Positions 1-7,536 of a stretch of DNA of 26,317 nucleotides are shown here, one piece after another. The DNA is from a virus: positions 1 to 26,317 of IMG/VR virus record IMGVR_UViG_3300011114_000937; one strand, given 5' to 3'. Every line of letters starts with the position of its first letter. Within the stretch, counting starts at the first letter, position 1. The notes below the pieces were generated by a model. That model saw only the letters and a program-made list of their open reading frames with translations, did not search any database and was not told the origin of the DNA. Position numbers and translations under genes: made by a program.

Positions 1-142
1 CACTAAGGTCTAACGGATCGCCAATTGCGTAAGCGTTTCCATCAGTTGAAACAATATAGTACATCCGAGCTTGACCGTTGTACGCAGCCCCGTTGAGGTA
101 TTGTACAGGCGACAAGCCGGCGATTTTGCTAGTGTTAGCCAT
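1..142 (-). CDS. capsid-associated virion protein, N-terminal 47 residues (partial)
   Basis: The gene starts at 142 on the minus strand and runs off the left edge, so only its N-terminus is visible. A GGAG Shine-Dalgarno site lies 6-9 nt upstream of the ATG. The visible protein has the pattern MANTSKIAGLSPVQYLNGAAY followed by a stretch ending in IGDPLD. This N-terminal pattern (glycine, PV, NGxxYNGQ, then GD) is familiar from small phage proteins encoded next to the major capsid gene, so a head decoration or minor capsid role is inferred. It is the most promoter-distal late gene in the window, after the scaffold-like protein and the 174-aa protein. The family is remembered, not searched. Confidence 0.6.
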   Translation of the reverse strand, partial: MANTSKIAGLSPVQYLNGAAYNGQARMYYIVSTDGNAYAIGDPLDLS

Positions 143-158
143 TAAAATCTCCAGTTAT

Positions 159-683
159 TTATGCAGCACGAGGCCGCTTTGGTTTAAAGAGATCCGGAAT
201 TTGTGTGCGTGCCTTATCTACATAGCGGTGTTGCGTATCGCCATAGCCGTCTTTCTCCGACCCCAGCAATCCACCACGCAGACTTGCAGCAACCTTTTCG
301 TTCCGTTCCTCTACAAGTTTTTGATCTTCCTCGAACCACTCTTGCTTGATCTTCATCAGAATCAGTCGCGTCGGCTGTCCATCTTTCCCAACCTCTTGAC
401 CCGATACCACACTAACTCTGCTGCCCATATCTGTATTTCCTGACCTCGTGGATTCTCCCCCTAGCGCGACGTTGTTAATCTTCAGTTCACGCTCATCGAC
501 GAATTCATAACCTCCATCGAGAGCGCGTTGAAGACGCTCTGAACTACCAGTAAACCAGTGGAGATGGAAGCCTGGAATTTCAGGGGCTTCAAGTCTCTGC
601 ACCGGAACGCTCATCGGAATACGCTTGCGCTCGGCATCAGTCTTGCCAGGCAATGTTGCGGGGTTAAGTTTGTCCAAAGCCAT
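159..683 (-). CDS. virion-module protein of unknown function, 174 aa
   Basis: A soluble, charged protein with no membrane segment. It starts two bases after the stop of the scaffold-like gene, and its Shine-Dalgarno site (GAGGAAAA) lies within the last codons of that gene. The middle part (about residues 40-60) has HLHWFTGSSERLQRALDGGY and the tail is basic (KPKRPRAA). The position between the scaffold-like gene and a capsid-associated gene suggests a role in head assembly or structure. I recognise the general type from phage head modules but cannot name a function. A late virion or assembly protein is inferred from context only. Confidence 0.75.
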   Translation of the reverse strand: MALDKLNPATLPGKTDAERKRIPMSVPVQRLEAPEIPGFHLHWFTGSSERLQRALDGGYEFVDERELKINNVALGGESTRSGNTDMGSRVSVVSGQEVGKDGQPTRLILMKIKQEWFEEDQKLVEERNEKVAASLRGGLLGSEKDGYGDTQHRYVDKARTQIPDLFKPKRPRAA

Positions 684-685
684 GA

Positions 686-1525
686 TCAGTTTTCCTCAAA
701 ATATATCTCGGCATAGCGGGTATTCCACTCTGCCTCGGTTTTATAGCGTTTATTCGGGCCGACAAACTGGCGCGCATCAGCTTTACACGCCGCCTTAGCA
801 TCAGCAGGAAGGTTTGCAAAACCCTTTCTACCAGTCTGCCGCGACGTATCTCCACTTCCATTCCGCGCACCTTCAACTTTATCAGCACCTGGGGTCTCGT
901 CTTTCGGCGCAAAAGTTTTTTCAACTTCCGCACTAACGAGAGCAAAGAAATCTCTACCTATAGATTTTTCACCCCCTTCCCGAAGCTCCTGCGCGATGCC
1001 TAATGCAAGAGCCGTTTTTCTACGATCCTTACCAAACCACGGATTTTCTGCGTTCCATTCAGTAAGGTCTGGCGGCGGTACAAAAGGTGCTGGAGCTGCT
1101 TGCCGTTTCGGCGCCTCTTTTTCTGCCGTATTCAACTGCGTTAATTGATCTGTTAACTCTGCCACTCCATCGTGATCTCCAGCTTCACTTGCACGAACCA
1201 GTTGCGCTTTAACTTCTTGCCGCGCACGTTCAACTGCCTTCTGAGTCGCAACAGTATGGCGTTCTTCTATCTGTGCAATTGCATCTTGAGCCGTTTTTAA
1301 CGCGGCGGCTTGCTGGGCACTCTCAGCTTTTACCTGTGCCAGCTCGCTTTGCAGCCGTTTGTTATGCTCCTTTACAATCGGAAGAACGGTCTCTCCACGC
1401 GTGATGTAGTCTTCAGCATCGACAAAACGCTCCGGATCGCCCTTGTACCTAGCCGGCGGAATCCATCCAATTTTTGCAGCAGCTTCTTGTTGCTCTACTG
1501 TTGAAGTACTTGTAACATCACTCAT
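686..1525 (-). CDS. scaffold-like head assembly protein
   Basis: A 279-aa acidic protein. Roughly residues 50-145 are rich in Ala, Gln, Glu and Lys and should form a long coiled coil, as in phage scaffolding proteins that template procapsid assembly. Before it lies a PARYKGDPERFVDAEDY segment and after it a Pro-rich linker and a WNAENPWFG motif. This order (short N-domain, coiled coil, NPWFG block, disordered tail) is typical of scaffold-type proteins of podo-like phages. A GTG lies one codon upstream, but GGAG is best spaced for the ATG at 1525. The start overlaps the end of the GroES-like gene by 8 nt. No protease domain is visible. The scaffold role is inferred from architecture and position. 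Confidence 0.75.
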   Translation of the reverse strand: MSDVTSTSTVEQQEAAAKIGWIPPARYKGDPERFVDAEDYITRGETVLPIVKEHNKRLQSELAQVKAESAQQAAALKTAQDAIAQIEERHTVATQKAVERARQEVKAQLVRASEAGDHDGVAELTDQLTQLNTAEKEAPKRQAAPAPFVPPPDLTEWNAENPWFGKDRRKTALALGIAQELREGGEKSIGRDFFALVSAEVEKTFAPKDETPGADKVEGARNGSGDTSRQTGRKGFANLPADAKAACKADARQFVGPNKRYKTEAEWNTRYAEIYFEEN

Positions 1526-1841
1526 CACGTTCTCCTACTATTGCACAAAAAATATCTCGGTCATTAACCAGCCGGTACATCTCTCCATCTGCTGGCCCTT
1601 TAGCCATAAAACCTGCAAACTTAGTTACAAGCACTTTATCGCCAACTTTTGCACGGGGCTGTGGCTCATCGTGCCAGGCAGATTCACCAACCGCAACGAC
1701 TACCGCGCGATTATCTACCATTGAGATACGTCCCTGCACAGCATCTGGTATCACGATTTGTGCGCCCTTTCGTTCAGGTTCATACGACTTTATTAGTACT
1801 GCTAGGCCCAGAGGCTTCAGGCCGCTTAAGTTCTCCATCAT
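1518..1841 (-). CDS. GroES-like co-chaperonin
   Basis: A 107-aa protein with the GroES fold signature: LKPLGLAVLIK near the N-terminus, a loop with QIVIPD at the place of the mobile loop, then RAVVVAVGE, a PRAKVGDKVLV turn and YRLVNDRDIFCAIV at the C-terminus. GroES caps host GroEL. Phage versions such as T4 gp31 adjust the cage for folding of the major capsid protein. No GroEL gene is visible, so it would act with the host chaperonin. The ATGATG start is preceded by GGAG at good spacing, although this start lies 62 nt inside the previous gene. Placement between portal and scaffold-like genes supports a capsid-folding role. The first or second ATG could be used. Confidence 0.88.
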   Translation of the reverse strand: MMENLSGLKPLGLAVLIKSYEPERKGAQIVIPDAVQGRISMVDNRAVVVAVGESAWHDEPQPRAKVGDKVLVTKFAGFMAKGPADGEMYRLVNDRDIFCAIVGERDE

Positions 1842-2076
1842 CTATCTCCGTCATAAATTGCTCGTAATCCAGTTCTGTTACAAAGGCGTAGCCCTTGCAA
1901 GTACCCAAATTGCCGACATTGACTAGTGCTGTTGTATCAGCCGCGTAATCAGTGAAGGCACCACCTTCCCATTGCTGGCGAAGTTCTTCACGCTTACCAT
2001 TAAGCATTTGCTTAACGCTTTGCGTAACTGGATGAAGCAACCAGTCTTTAAATTCTTCCTCTGTTGGAGCTCTCAT
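1780..2076 (-). CDS. unknown 98-aa late protein
   Basis: A small acidic protein beginning MRAPTEEEFKDWLLHPVTQ, with a predicted helical first half and a segment EELRQQWEGGAFTDYAA. Its start overlaps the portal stop by 4 nt (ATGA) and its 3' end overlaps the GroES-like gene by 62 nt in another frame, a long overlap for this genome. Small proteins of this type directly after the portal gene are common in phage late operons. Function is unknown, and a structural or assembly role is only suggested by position. Confidence 0.75.
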   Translation of the reverse strand: MRAPTEEEFKDWLLHPVTQSVKQMLNGKREELRQQWEGGAFTDYAADTTALVNVGNLGTCKGYAFVTELDYEQFMTEIDDGELKRPEASGPSSTNKVV

Positions 2077-4133
2077 GCGTGTTGACTTGTTGCAAGTCCC
2101 TGCATACCAATCTGATGCTTACTTTGAATTTCAGCTGCGCGAAGCAGTTGTTCGATCTTTGTATTAAGTCCTTCGTTACGCAGCTTCGTTGCAGATATTT
2201 CTGCATTGATCTGTGCAACCTGCGCATAAGCTTGCTCGGTTTGAGCATTGGCAGCTTCGTTATCCGCTTTTGCCATCAGCTCAAGAATCTTCGCATTATT
2301 CATGCGGCGGTCTTCCATCATAGTCATTATAAATTCTTGTTGGCTTGCTTGCAGTTCCATCTGCTTGATCTGCATTTCACCTTGCAACTTGAGTTCTGCA
2401 ATTGCCAGTTTTGGATCTTTAGGCGGCGGCGCACCTTTTGTTCCTGGGAACACCGCATCTATATTATCAATCCTCAGAGCTTTAAGATAGCGTCGTTGCA
2501 CTTCGTCCATATCGTAACCAGGTACAGTTGATGCGGCGGCTACAAGTGCTTGTGCTTGGGTAAAGTGCATGGCGTCGCTTGTGATGCTAGGATCAGCAAC
2601 AGGAGAAATCTCATCCCCTGTTCCCATATAGTCATCACGCGTTACTCCACCAGGCTGCGGTTTATCCGAAGGCAGAAACATTCCATTGAGTTTGTACAGT
2701 TTGATAAACTCTTCTTTGCTTGCTCTCCAAAGACGCTTGAAGATTGCCGAATAGATTTTCTGCCCCATCTCTACCATAGTACGGGAAGTTTCGGCTGGCG
2801 TATTCTGCCCTGGATTCTCCCCTACCATCATATCAGTTGTACCCGAAATGCGATTCGTGTAGTTTATCAGCAAGCTCAACAATTGAAACAGCACATCACT
2901 TGGCGCATTGACAGGCGCGGGAAAGATTGACTTACGCAAGTCATCGCCCGTCGAATCAACACGCTTCCATTCAAACGGTGCAAGCGAATAGTTACCACCA
3001 CGAATCTTAGCTCCACGCGCCAGGAATCCGCCGCCTGTTGTCTGCATTGTTCCGCAGTCCATCAGCATATTAACCAACGAATTTACTGATTCGTTAAGTG
3101 GGCCAAGGAACACGCCAAACCCGATATCGTAGATTCCACCATCAGGAGAAGGGATAAAAGTCTTCTTAGTAAAGTATTCAATGGGGTTGATCTTAATGAT
3201 CTTGCCTTTGTTTGAACCGGCAAGTACCCGTTCGACAGCTGCTTCACTATCAAAGCGCGTAACAATCCGCACTACGCATTTCGAAGTACTTTCAAACGTG
3301 ATGATATAGGGTTCTGCATAACCATCATCATCCAGATCTAAATTGCAATGCTGCTCAAGAAACAGCAGCGAAGTCGTATCATCGGTAGGTGGGGGCATAA
3401 TCCCCTGCCGATTGTCCTGCTTAATCTGCTGCGTAGTGGTGCGAGCTGCTGGCAATGCCTGATACCAGGTCTCTTCCAGCACATCGCAGAAAATTCCACG
3501 CATTACTTTTTCGTAAACTTCATTCCGAAACATCGGAACCAAATGAGTCTTGCGCGGCGACTCTTCTACACTCTTCGACCAGTAATCCAGCACAAGGTCT
3601 TTTGCCAGCACCAGTTCGCTGATGTTGTGGCCCTTAGAAGGAGAGTAATAGGATTTCTTAAAGTTTGTGCCAACAATGCACAGATTTAAGATTGCCTTAT
3701 CTTCCTGCTCTTCCCAGCATTTGTCCTGATACAGCAACTGCCAGCTCATGTGCGTACTGACGCGCGCAGCATGGGCAGTCTTTATGCCACTTGGATCATC
3801 CCCAAATACTGCACATTTTACCAGATCTGTTCCGTTAACAATAGCAGGATAAGCACGAGCATGAAACTGCATGGCAGCAATAGTGACTAGGGGAAACGCA
3901 ACATTAGAGCAGCCTTGCCAAGGAAAAGACTTATCTTTCTGAATTTGAAGCGCCAAGTCCATGCCCGCTTCATTTCGCTTCATCCAAGTGGCGCGTGAAA
4001 GGCAATCATGGTCATAACCTGTCCAGCACATTTCACCTATGCGCTTCAGATCATCCGTGTCAAAACGATCCGCAAGGTTAGGCGATGCAATTGCTGCCGC
4101 ATCGAGTTTTAAAGGGGAATTAAGCGTAAGCAT
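2073..4133 (-). CDS. portal (head-tail connector) protein
   Basis: A 686-aa protein immediately downstream of the large terminase gene, the usual place for the portal, which forms the dodecameric channel for DNA entry and exit at one capsid vertex. The N-terminal third contains WKRNEAGMD-like and SNVAFPLVTIAAMQFHARAYP segments seen in portals of podo-like phages, and the length fits the P22-type large portals. The last 120 residues are a long Gln/Glu/Ala/Met-rich helix, fitting the C-terminal barrel or coiled-coil region of such portals. The start follows an AGGA Shine-Dalgarno site and lies two bases after the terminase stop. The assignment rests on pattern recognition plus synteny and is strong. 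Confidence 0.9.
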   Translation of the reverse strand: MLTLNSPLKLDAAAIASPNLADRFDTDDLKRIGEMCWTGYDHDCLSRATWMKRNEAGMDLALQIQKDKSFPWQGCSNVAFPLVTIAAMQFHARAYPAIVNGTDLVKCAVFGDDPSGIKTAHAARVSTHMSWQLLYQDKCWEEQEDKAILNLCIVGTNFKKSYYSPSKGHNISELVLAKDLVLDYWSKSVEESPRKTHLVPMFRNEVYEKVMRGIFCDVLEETWYQALPAARTTTQQIKQDNRQGIMPPPTDDTTSLLFLEQHCNLDLDDDGYAEPYIITFESTSKCVVRIVTRFDSEAAVERVLAGSNKGKIIKINPIEYFTKKTFIPSPDGGIYDIGFGVFLGPLNESVNSLVNMLMDCGTMQTTGGGFLARGAKIRGGNYSLAPFEWKRVDSTGDDLRKSIFPAPVNAPSDVLFQLLSLLINYTNRISGTTDMMVGENPGQNTPAETSRTMVEMGQKIYSAIFKRLWRASKEEFIKLYKLNGMFLPSDKPQPGGVTRDDYMGTGDEISPVADPSITSDAMHFTQAQALVAAASTVPGYDMDEVQRRYLKALRIDNIDAVFPGTKGAPPPKDPKLAIAELKLQGEMQIKQMELQASQQEFIMTMMEDRRMNNAKILELMAKADNEAANAQTEQAYAQVAQINAEISATKLRNEGLNTKIEQLLRAAEIQSKHQIGMQGLATSQHA

Positions 4134-4135
4134 TT

Positions 4136-5614
4136 CTAGTATCCTGTAATCTGGGAACGCCCATCGTCGCGGCTACCCCGCCCACGCTGCCGAAAACCGC
4201 GCTCAAGTTCCCACTGGTCTTCGTCAAAGAAATCTTCAGGCTCAACATGGCTGAAGTCGTCAAAGCCGCGCGAAAGAAGCGCAGCAGAATCAAATTGATC
4301 GTCCAAAGTTGCTGCTGCTGTGCCGGTGAAACGCAGGTTTTCCTGCTCAAAGCCCGGATACCACTCGGATTTCTTATCAAAGCGGCATTGTCCTGCCCGC
4401 ATACGTCTTTGATATGACCTTCCACGAGTGGCTTTGTCCTTTACTGGTAAGATCGCTTCGATGTTTATGCGAACGTCCCGCACCTGCATCTCACGATATA
4501 CCATCGATTTTACAGATTTCCAAATCACACCATCTTCTACCCAGAAAACTTCGGGATTCCAGCGTTGTTGGATAAGAAACATCTCATCAATCCACTCAAC
4601 TGGATCCCACCTGCCAACTCGCTGGTCAAGAAAATGCAGCAGGTTGTTCACATCTTTTCCACCGATAGTGAAACTAGTACGGTTAGCCTTATCCGCCTTT
4701 GATACAGCGAAGTCAGCACCCGCACAGACTACCTTATCGGTTTCGTAGTCATCTAGATTCATCGGAAGAAAATCGCCGAGGCGCAGAAAAGCGTCACTGT
4801 GATCCAGCGGATCGTTTAAGAACTCTTGAGAGTAACCGGCCGCATCCCCGTCCTCTACAAACTCTTGACGCCGCGCTCTAAGCTGCGCTTCACTCCAGCG
4901 CTCCGGCCAAAGGATATTTGAAAAATCGTCAAAACTTGTATGAGCTTTGTAATACAAATGTTTCCAGGTACGGTTCTTCCGCAACCGCGATAAGAGTGAG
5001 TCTTCGTGAAGAATAGTCCCATGGACTCTAATTTTACCAGATTTACTCAGTGCTTGTTTAGCGGCGCGGAAGAACCATCTACGGAACTTGACGCGGCGGT
5101 CAGCGTTTTCCACCTGCTCGTCATCTTCCATGTCGTCACAGACTAGAAGGTTGGGGCGTTTGCCCTTCCACAGCCGGCCTCGAATTCGTTGTTCTGCACC
5201 ACGTGCCAGGATGCGAAACCTATGCCCGTCATTCATTCTGACAATGATGTCAGTCTTTGATGCTGATTCAAAACTCTTAACGCCAAACTCTCTAATAAGA
5301 TCTTCATTCTCATGCAGTTCTTCTGCGATGTTACCGAGCTGCTCAGCTGCGCCGTCTTCCGTTGAGCTAACCAGGATTACGTAATCGCTTGTGCGGAAGA
5401 GCACTTCCGCCAAGATGTAATCAAAGGTTAGTGCGGTACTTTTAGCATGGTCACGAGGCGCAACCAGCATACACTGAGGATGCGTTGAAGTATAAAGCGC
5501 CCAACCTTCTCTGTGCAGATCTGGCGTAGGACGTGCCTCGTCATAGCGGGGCGACAAGAAAGTCCCCGCGAAGGACTCGACTAGATCAGACGTCAGTGCA
5601 ACAGAAGCAATCAT
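4136..5614 (-). CDS. terL: terminase large subunit (packaging ATPase and nuclease)
   Basis: A 492-aa protein with both terminase domains. The ATPase has a Walker A APRDHAKST at 52-60, a Walker B LLVCDDMEDD around 156-165 and a coupling motif HGT at 198-200. The C-terminal RNase H-like nuclease shows GADFAVSK with Asp301, a second acidic site at Glu360/Asp361 and a third in DDQFDSAAL (439-445). It pumps DNA into the procapsid through the portal and cuts the concatemer. The start overlaps the previous stop by 4 nt (ATGA). The Arg of the Walker A (PRDHAKST) is typical of this phage branch. Five small genes separate it from the small-terminase candidate, an unusual order. Confidence 0.96.
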   Translation of the reverse strand: MIASVALTSDLVESFAGTFLSPRYDEARPTPDLHREGWALYTSTHPQCMLVAPRDHAKSTALTFDYILAEVLFRTSDYVILVSSTEDGAAEQLGNIAEELHENEDLIREFGVKSFESASKTDIIVRMNDGHRFRILARGAEQRIRGRLWKGKRPNLLVCDDMEDDEQVENADRRVKFRRWFFRAAKQALSKSGKIRVHGTILHEDSLLSRLRKNRTWKHLYYKAHTSFDDFSNILWPERWSEAQLRARRQEFVEDGDAAGYSQEFLNDPLDHSDAFLRLGDFLPMNLDDYETDKVVCAGADFAVSKADKANRTSFTIGGKDVNNLLHFLDQRVGRWDPVEWIDEMFLIQQRWNPEVFWVEDGVIWKSVKSMVYREMQVRDVRINIEAILPVKDKATRGRSYQRRMRAGQCRFDKKSEWYPGFEQENLRFTGTAAATLDDQFDSAALLSRGFDDFSHVEPEDFFDEDQWELERGFRQRGRGSRDDGRSQITGY

Positions 5615-5922
5615 TCGAGATCAGTTATGATAACCAAAAAACCACTGAGTTGAAGGGTCTGTGAAGTGCTGGTTGTAATTGTGCAAAGCAATTTATAGGT
5701 AACGCCAAGAGTTCCTGCAGTTATTTTCTGTGTTACTTTTTGCCCGCTGATCGTCGTACTACCGGAGATGATACTGGACGGCGACGCGTCTGTACCGGAG
5801 TAGACAGAAGCTGTAACGATTGCAGTGCTGATCGTTTCAGTTGCCGCAAGCCGGCTGGTAAAGTCAAAAGTTTCTGTGGCGGTTTCACCAAGGAGCTTCC
5901 CTTCAAAAGTTACTCTAGACAT
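5611..5922 (-). CDS. Ig-like virion protein, probable fibre-tail adaptor
   Basis: A 103-aa protein starting MSRVTFEGKLL. The longer reading frame upstream is coding for the previous gene in another frame, and the ATG at 5922 overlaps that gene's stop by 8 nt. It has the features of a small beta-sandwich: a TFDFTSRLAATETISTA segment, SGTDASPSSI, a central TISGQKVTQKI strand pair, then GVTYKLLCTITTSTSQTLQLSG. This pattern is frequent in phages and is, from memory, the type annotated as phage fibre-tail adaptor (gp77-like). It probably joins fibre to the tail or neck. The family name is remembered, not checked. Confidence 0.7.
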   Translation of the reverse strand: MSRVTFEGKLLGETATETFDFTSRLAATETISTAIVTASVYSGTDASPSSIISGSTTISGQKVTQKITAGTLGVTYKLLCTITTSTSQTLQLSGFLVIITDLE

Positions 5923-6268
5923 ACACCATCTTGACTGCAAAGTTAGAAGTCGGTACAGTAGAACCCGATGTACCACCTGCCGTTGTTGCAGCGTAAGTAA
6001 GGGCGGTTCCAAAAGTCAATCCACTTGGAATTACTATTGTACGCGAAACTGAAGCAGGAACCATAATCACCCAGTCAGGAACAGTTGTTCCTAACGTAAC
6101 TGAAGCGGTATTAAAAATTTTAAAGAAAGAAGCCGCTGCGTTTAGCGTATTATCTAGCTCAAGCTCGTAAAGAACAGCACTAGAAGCTTTTGCAGTAACG
6201 GCAGTGCCAGCAGCAGTTTCAACAAGAAGAATTGAACCTGTTAACAGCGGAATATTAGAGACAGACAT
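5915..6268 (-). CDS. virion protein of unknown function, 117 aa
   Basis: A Ser/Thr/Ala-rich, beta-predicted small protein (MSVSNIPLLTGSILLVE..., ending FAVKMVYV) with no charged clusters, typical of a structural phage protein. The AAGGA ribosome site overlaps the stop of the 39-aa gene before it. Its stop overlaps the start of the Ig-like protein by 8 nt (ATGTCTAG). It lies between the two terminase genes among likely tail or fibre connector genes. No enzymatic motif is visible. Function is unknown and the virion role is inferred from composition and position. Confidence 0.75.
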   Translation of the reverse strand: MSVSNIPLLTGSILLVETAAGTAVTAKASSAVLYELELDNTLNAAASFFKIFNTASVTLGTTVPDWVIMVPASVSRTIVIPSGLTFGTALTYAATTAGGTSGSTVPTSNFAVKMVYV

Positions 6269-6276
6269 GATTGTCC

Positions 6277-6396
6277 TTAAAGGTCAAAACCAAACAAAGT
6301 CAAACCCGTGCTTTCAAAAAAAGATTTGTGCGGGGCAGAGATGGTCGTGGCAGCCGCCGTGGTCGCGGGGCCAACTGTCGCAAGAGCAAAGTTCAT
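6277..6396 (-). CDS. 39-aa small protein between virion genes
   Basis: A short frame that exactly fills the gap between two late genes. Its ATG overlaps the previous stop (ATGA at 6393-6396), and its TAA lies in the AAGGA ribosome site of the next gene. The product begins MNFALATVGPATTAAATTI and ends GLTLFGFDL. It is Thr/Ala-rich, like its neighbours. Coupled overlap at one end and tight spacing at the other make it a credible gene. The last 19-nt stretch of the gene is also repeated at 15294-15312, so this segment may serve as a DNA element as well. No family is recognised. Confidence 0.55.
   Translation of the reverse strand: MNFALATVGPATTAAATTISAPHKSFFESTGLTLFGFDL
6286..6304 (-). repeat. 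19-bp sequence repeated at 15294-15312
   Basis: Minus-strand copy of TTTGACTTTGTTTGGTTTT, inside the end of the 39-aa gene and upstream of the 117-aa virion gene. See the plus-strand copy at 15294-15312. Confidence 0.6.
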
Positions 6397-6635
6397 TGCG
6401 GGATTTCCTGATTTTTGAAGTCGCGGTAGCAAGTGGTGTAGTAGCGTTCGGCGGCCGGCACGTCGTTCTCTAGTCCTAATGCCTGCAAACGCTTAACATA
6501 CGCCAGGCCAAGGGCCGCCGCCCGAATCAAATACCAGCCCGTAGTGCCATCCGCCGGCTGATCAACCGTTCCCTGCCCGTAGGAATCAAACTCTTCCTGC
6601 AGCAAGTTCACAGCGGTTTCCAGCGGAGTGGTCAT
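6393..6635 (-). CDS. unknown 80-aa late protein
   Basis: A mostly helical protein (MTTPLETAVNLLQEEFDSYG..., ADGTTGWYLIRAAALGLAYVKRLQALG) with an amphipathic pattern but no membrane segment. Start and previous stop overlap as TAATG at 6633-6637, and its stop overlaps the next start as ATGA, so it is part of a coupled chain. Its position between the terminase genes suggests a connector, tail-completion or packaging accessory role. No conserved catalytic motif is visible and no family is recognised. Confidence 0.75.
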   Translation of the reverse strand: MTTPLETAVNLLQEEFDSYGQGTVDQPADGTTGWYLIRAAALGLAYVKRLQALGLENDVPAAERYYTTCYRDFKNQEIPQ

Positions 6636-6817
6636 TAGCAGCCGCCGGCCATCTTATACCGTGACCGTACCGGCTCGGCGTCAGTTGGCGCAAACTGCTC
6701 TTTGAGGGGATTCACCTTCATGAGGTTCCTGTCCACGTAAGTCGCCGGCACAGTGTTCCTATAGCTCTCGTTGCGCCCCGCAGCTTTCTTAGCCGGGGAC
6801 AATTTCGGATATGCCAT
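6635..6817 (-). CDS. small basic late protein, 60 aa
   Basis: A 60-aa basic protein (MAYPKLSPAKKAAGRNESYRN..., ending SRYKMAGGC) without hydrophobic segments. A clear AAGGAG site lies 9 nt upstream of the ATG, within the end of the small-terminase candidate, which overlaps this gene by 29 nt. Small proteins with a Lys/Arg-rich N-terminus and a conserved-looking tail occur near terminase genes in many phages, but I cannot assign a function. Virion or packaging accessory is the best guess from position. Confidence 0.7.
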   Translation of the reverse strand: MAYPKLSPAKKAAGRNESYRNTVPATYVDRNLMKVNPLKEQFAPTDAEPVRSRYKMAGGC

Positions 6818-7292
6818 TTATCGTTACTCCTTGGTTATCCCGCACACGACTCTGCAGGTCAATTAATCGATTAGCCAATTGCGCCAAGTGGTCGGCCGGC
6901 GGGGGGGCTACTATTGCGTTCCCTCCAATCCCCATAGCCTTCGCACCCAGCTCTACTGCCCTCAACACCACCTGATCACTTACCACCGGAGCGTCTAGTT
7001 TCTCCATGAGCCGCTCCAGACTCCGAATCGTCACGCCCCGAAAGCGCTCGTCCACGGTCAGCTTCAGCTGGGGATCAACGATCTCCTCCCGCCGCGCCGC
7101 CATCGCACTCTGCCAGGCATCGCTCGCCATGACATTACAGATCCAGCTCTGCGTGTACCCGTACCGAGCCGCCAGGGCACCTTGGCTTATCCCAGGATTC
7201 GAGATAATAAAGTCGATCATATCCGTATGCGAGTAGCGTAGTTTTGCTACCGCCTGTACTCTGTGGGAGATGTCCTCTATGCTCTGCATCAT
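6789..7292 (-). CDS. probable terminase small subunit (HTH protein)
   Basis: First gene of the leftward late operon. The N-terminal half holds a helix-turn-helix: DMIDFIISNPGISQGALAARYG followed by a recognition helix YTQSWICNVMASDAW. This is the arrangement in small terminases that bind the packaging site. A helical oligomerisation segment follows (VRDNQGVTINGISEIVPG at the C-terminus). The start is uncertain: GTG at 7310 or the ATGATG pair at 7292 and 7289 are all possible. I use 7292. A putative ECF-like promoter would place the transcript start almost on this ATG. The role is inferred from HTH, size and operon position. The gene order TerS, five small genes, TerL is unusual but known in phages. 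Confidence 0.7.
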   Translation of the reverse strand: MMQSIEDISHRVQAVAKLRYSHTDMIDFIISNPGISQGALAARYGYTQSWICNVMASDAWQSAMAARREEIVDPQLKLTVDERFRGVTIRSLERLMEKLDAPVVSDQVVLRAVELGAKAMGIGGNAIVAPPPADHLAQLANRLIDLQSRVRDNQGVTINGISEIVPG

Positions 7293-7296
7293 GCCT

Positions 7297-7327
7297 ATTT
7301 GACAACGCACCTGGCCTACTAGTTCCG
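7297..7327 (-). promoter_or_regulatory. possible ECF-like promoter on the minus strand, before the small terminase
   Basis: Reading the minus strand, CGGAAC (7327-7322) is followed after 17 nt by TGTC (7304-7301), extending to the -10-like TCAAAT. This matches the six plus-strand elements, with one change in the first base. The -10 ends about 5 nt before the ATG at 7292, so a transcript from it would be nearly leaderless. One such match could be chance in 26 kb. Low confidence. Confidence 0.3.
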
Positions 7328-7350
7328 CAGCGGTGGGAATGATTTAATGG

Positions 7351-7380
7351 CGCGTGCTTTATTATGTCATAACTCGCGCG
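7351..7380 (-). promoter_or_regulatory. CGCGCG-TTAT-N6-ATAA-CGCG element, copy 1 (late leader)
   Basis: On the minus strand: CGCGCG, 2 nt, TTAT, 6 nt, ATAA, 4 nt, CGCG. It lies at roughly +12 to +41 of the predicted late promoter and points in the direction of transcription. As RNA it could fold as a GCGCG/CGCGC stem, internal loop and TTAT/ATAA stem with a 6-nt loop. As DNA it has dyad symmetry. The same layout is found at 12449-12478 and 23455-23482. Confidence 0.55.
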
Positions 7381-7398
7381 TGAATCAAAAAGCCTTAA

Positions 7399-7427
7399 AC
7401 TATATTAAAGTGGATTAATCGGTTCAA
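7399..7427 (-). promoter_or_regulatory. sigma70-type promoter of the late operon
   Basis: On the minus strand TTGAAC (7427-7422), 17 nt, TATAGT (7404-7399), a good match to the housekeeping consensus TTGACA-N17-TATAAT. Start of transcription is expected near 7392, about 100 nt upstream of the small-terminase candidate. It is the only strong minus-strand promoter seen ahead of the packaging and head genes, so it probably serves the whole leftward operon. Confidence 0.6.
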
Positions 7428-7491
7428 CGCGCAGCGATGCTTTGCCTCCCCCATGCCTCGGTCAGGCCAGTCGAGATTTCGACAGGTGCCG

Positions 7492-7536
7492 TGGTGCGCT
7501 GCAACAATGGAATGAGTCCAATGGTGCGCTGCAACA
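7492..7536. repeat. 15-bp direct repeat, two copies 30 bp apart
   Basis: TGGTGCGCTGCAACA occurs at 7492-7506 and 7522-7536. The 30-bp period is close to three helical turns. Between and after the copies lie TGGAATG (7508-7514) and CATTCCA (about 7535-7541) as an inverted pair. A GTCGA-GATT-TCGAC inverted repeat is just upstream near 7470. The repeats sit in the divergent control region between late and early genes, so they may be operator or replication-origin iterons. They are too few and too close for a CRISPR. Confidence 0.7.

Noticed and set aside
7492-7536. CRISPR array
   Set aside because: Only two 15-bp repeats with a 15-bp spacer, no further units and no cas genes besides a Cas4-like recombination nuclease.
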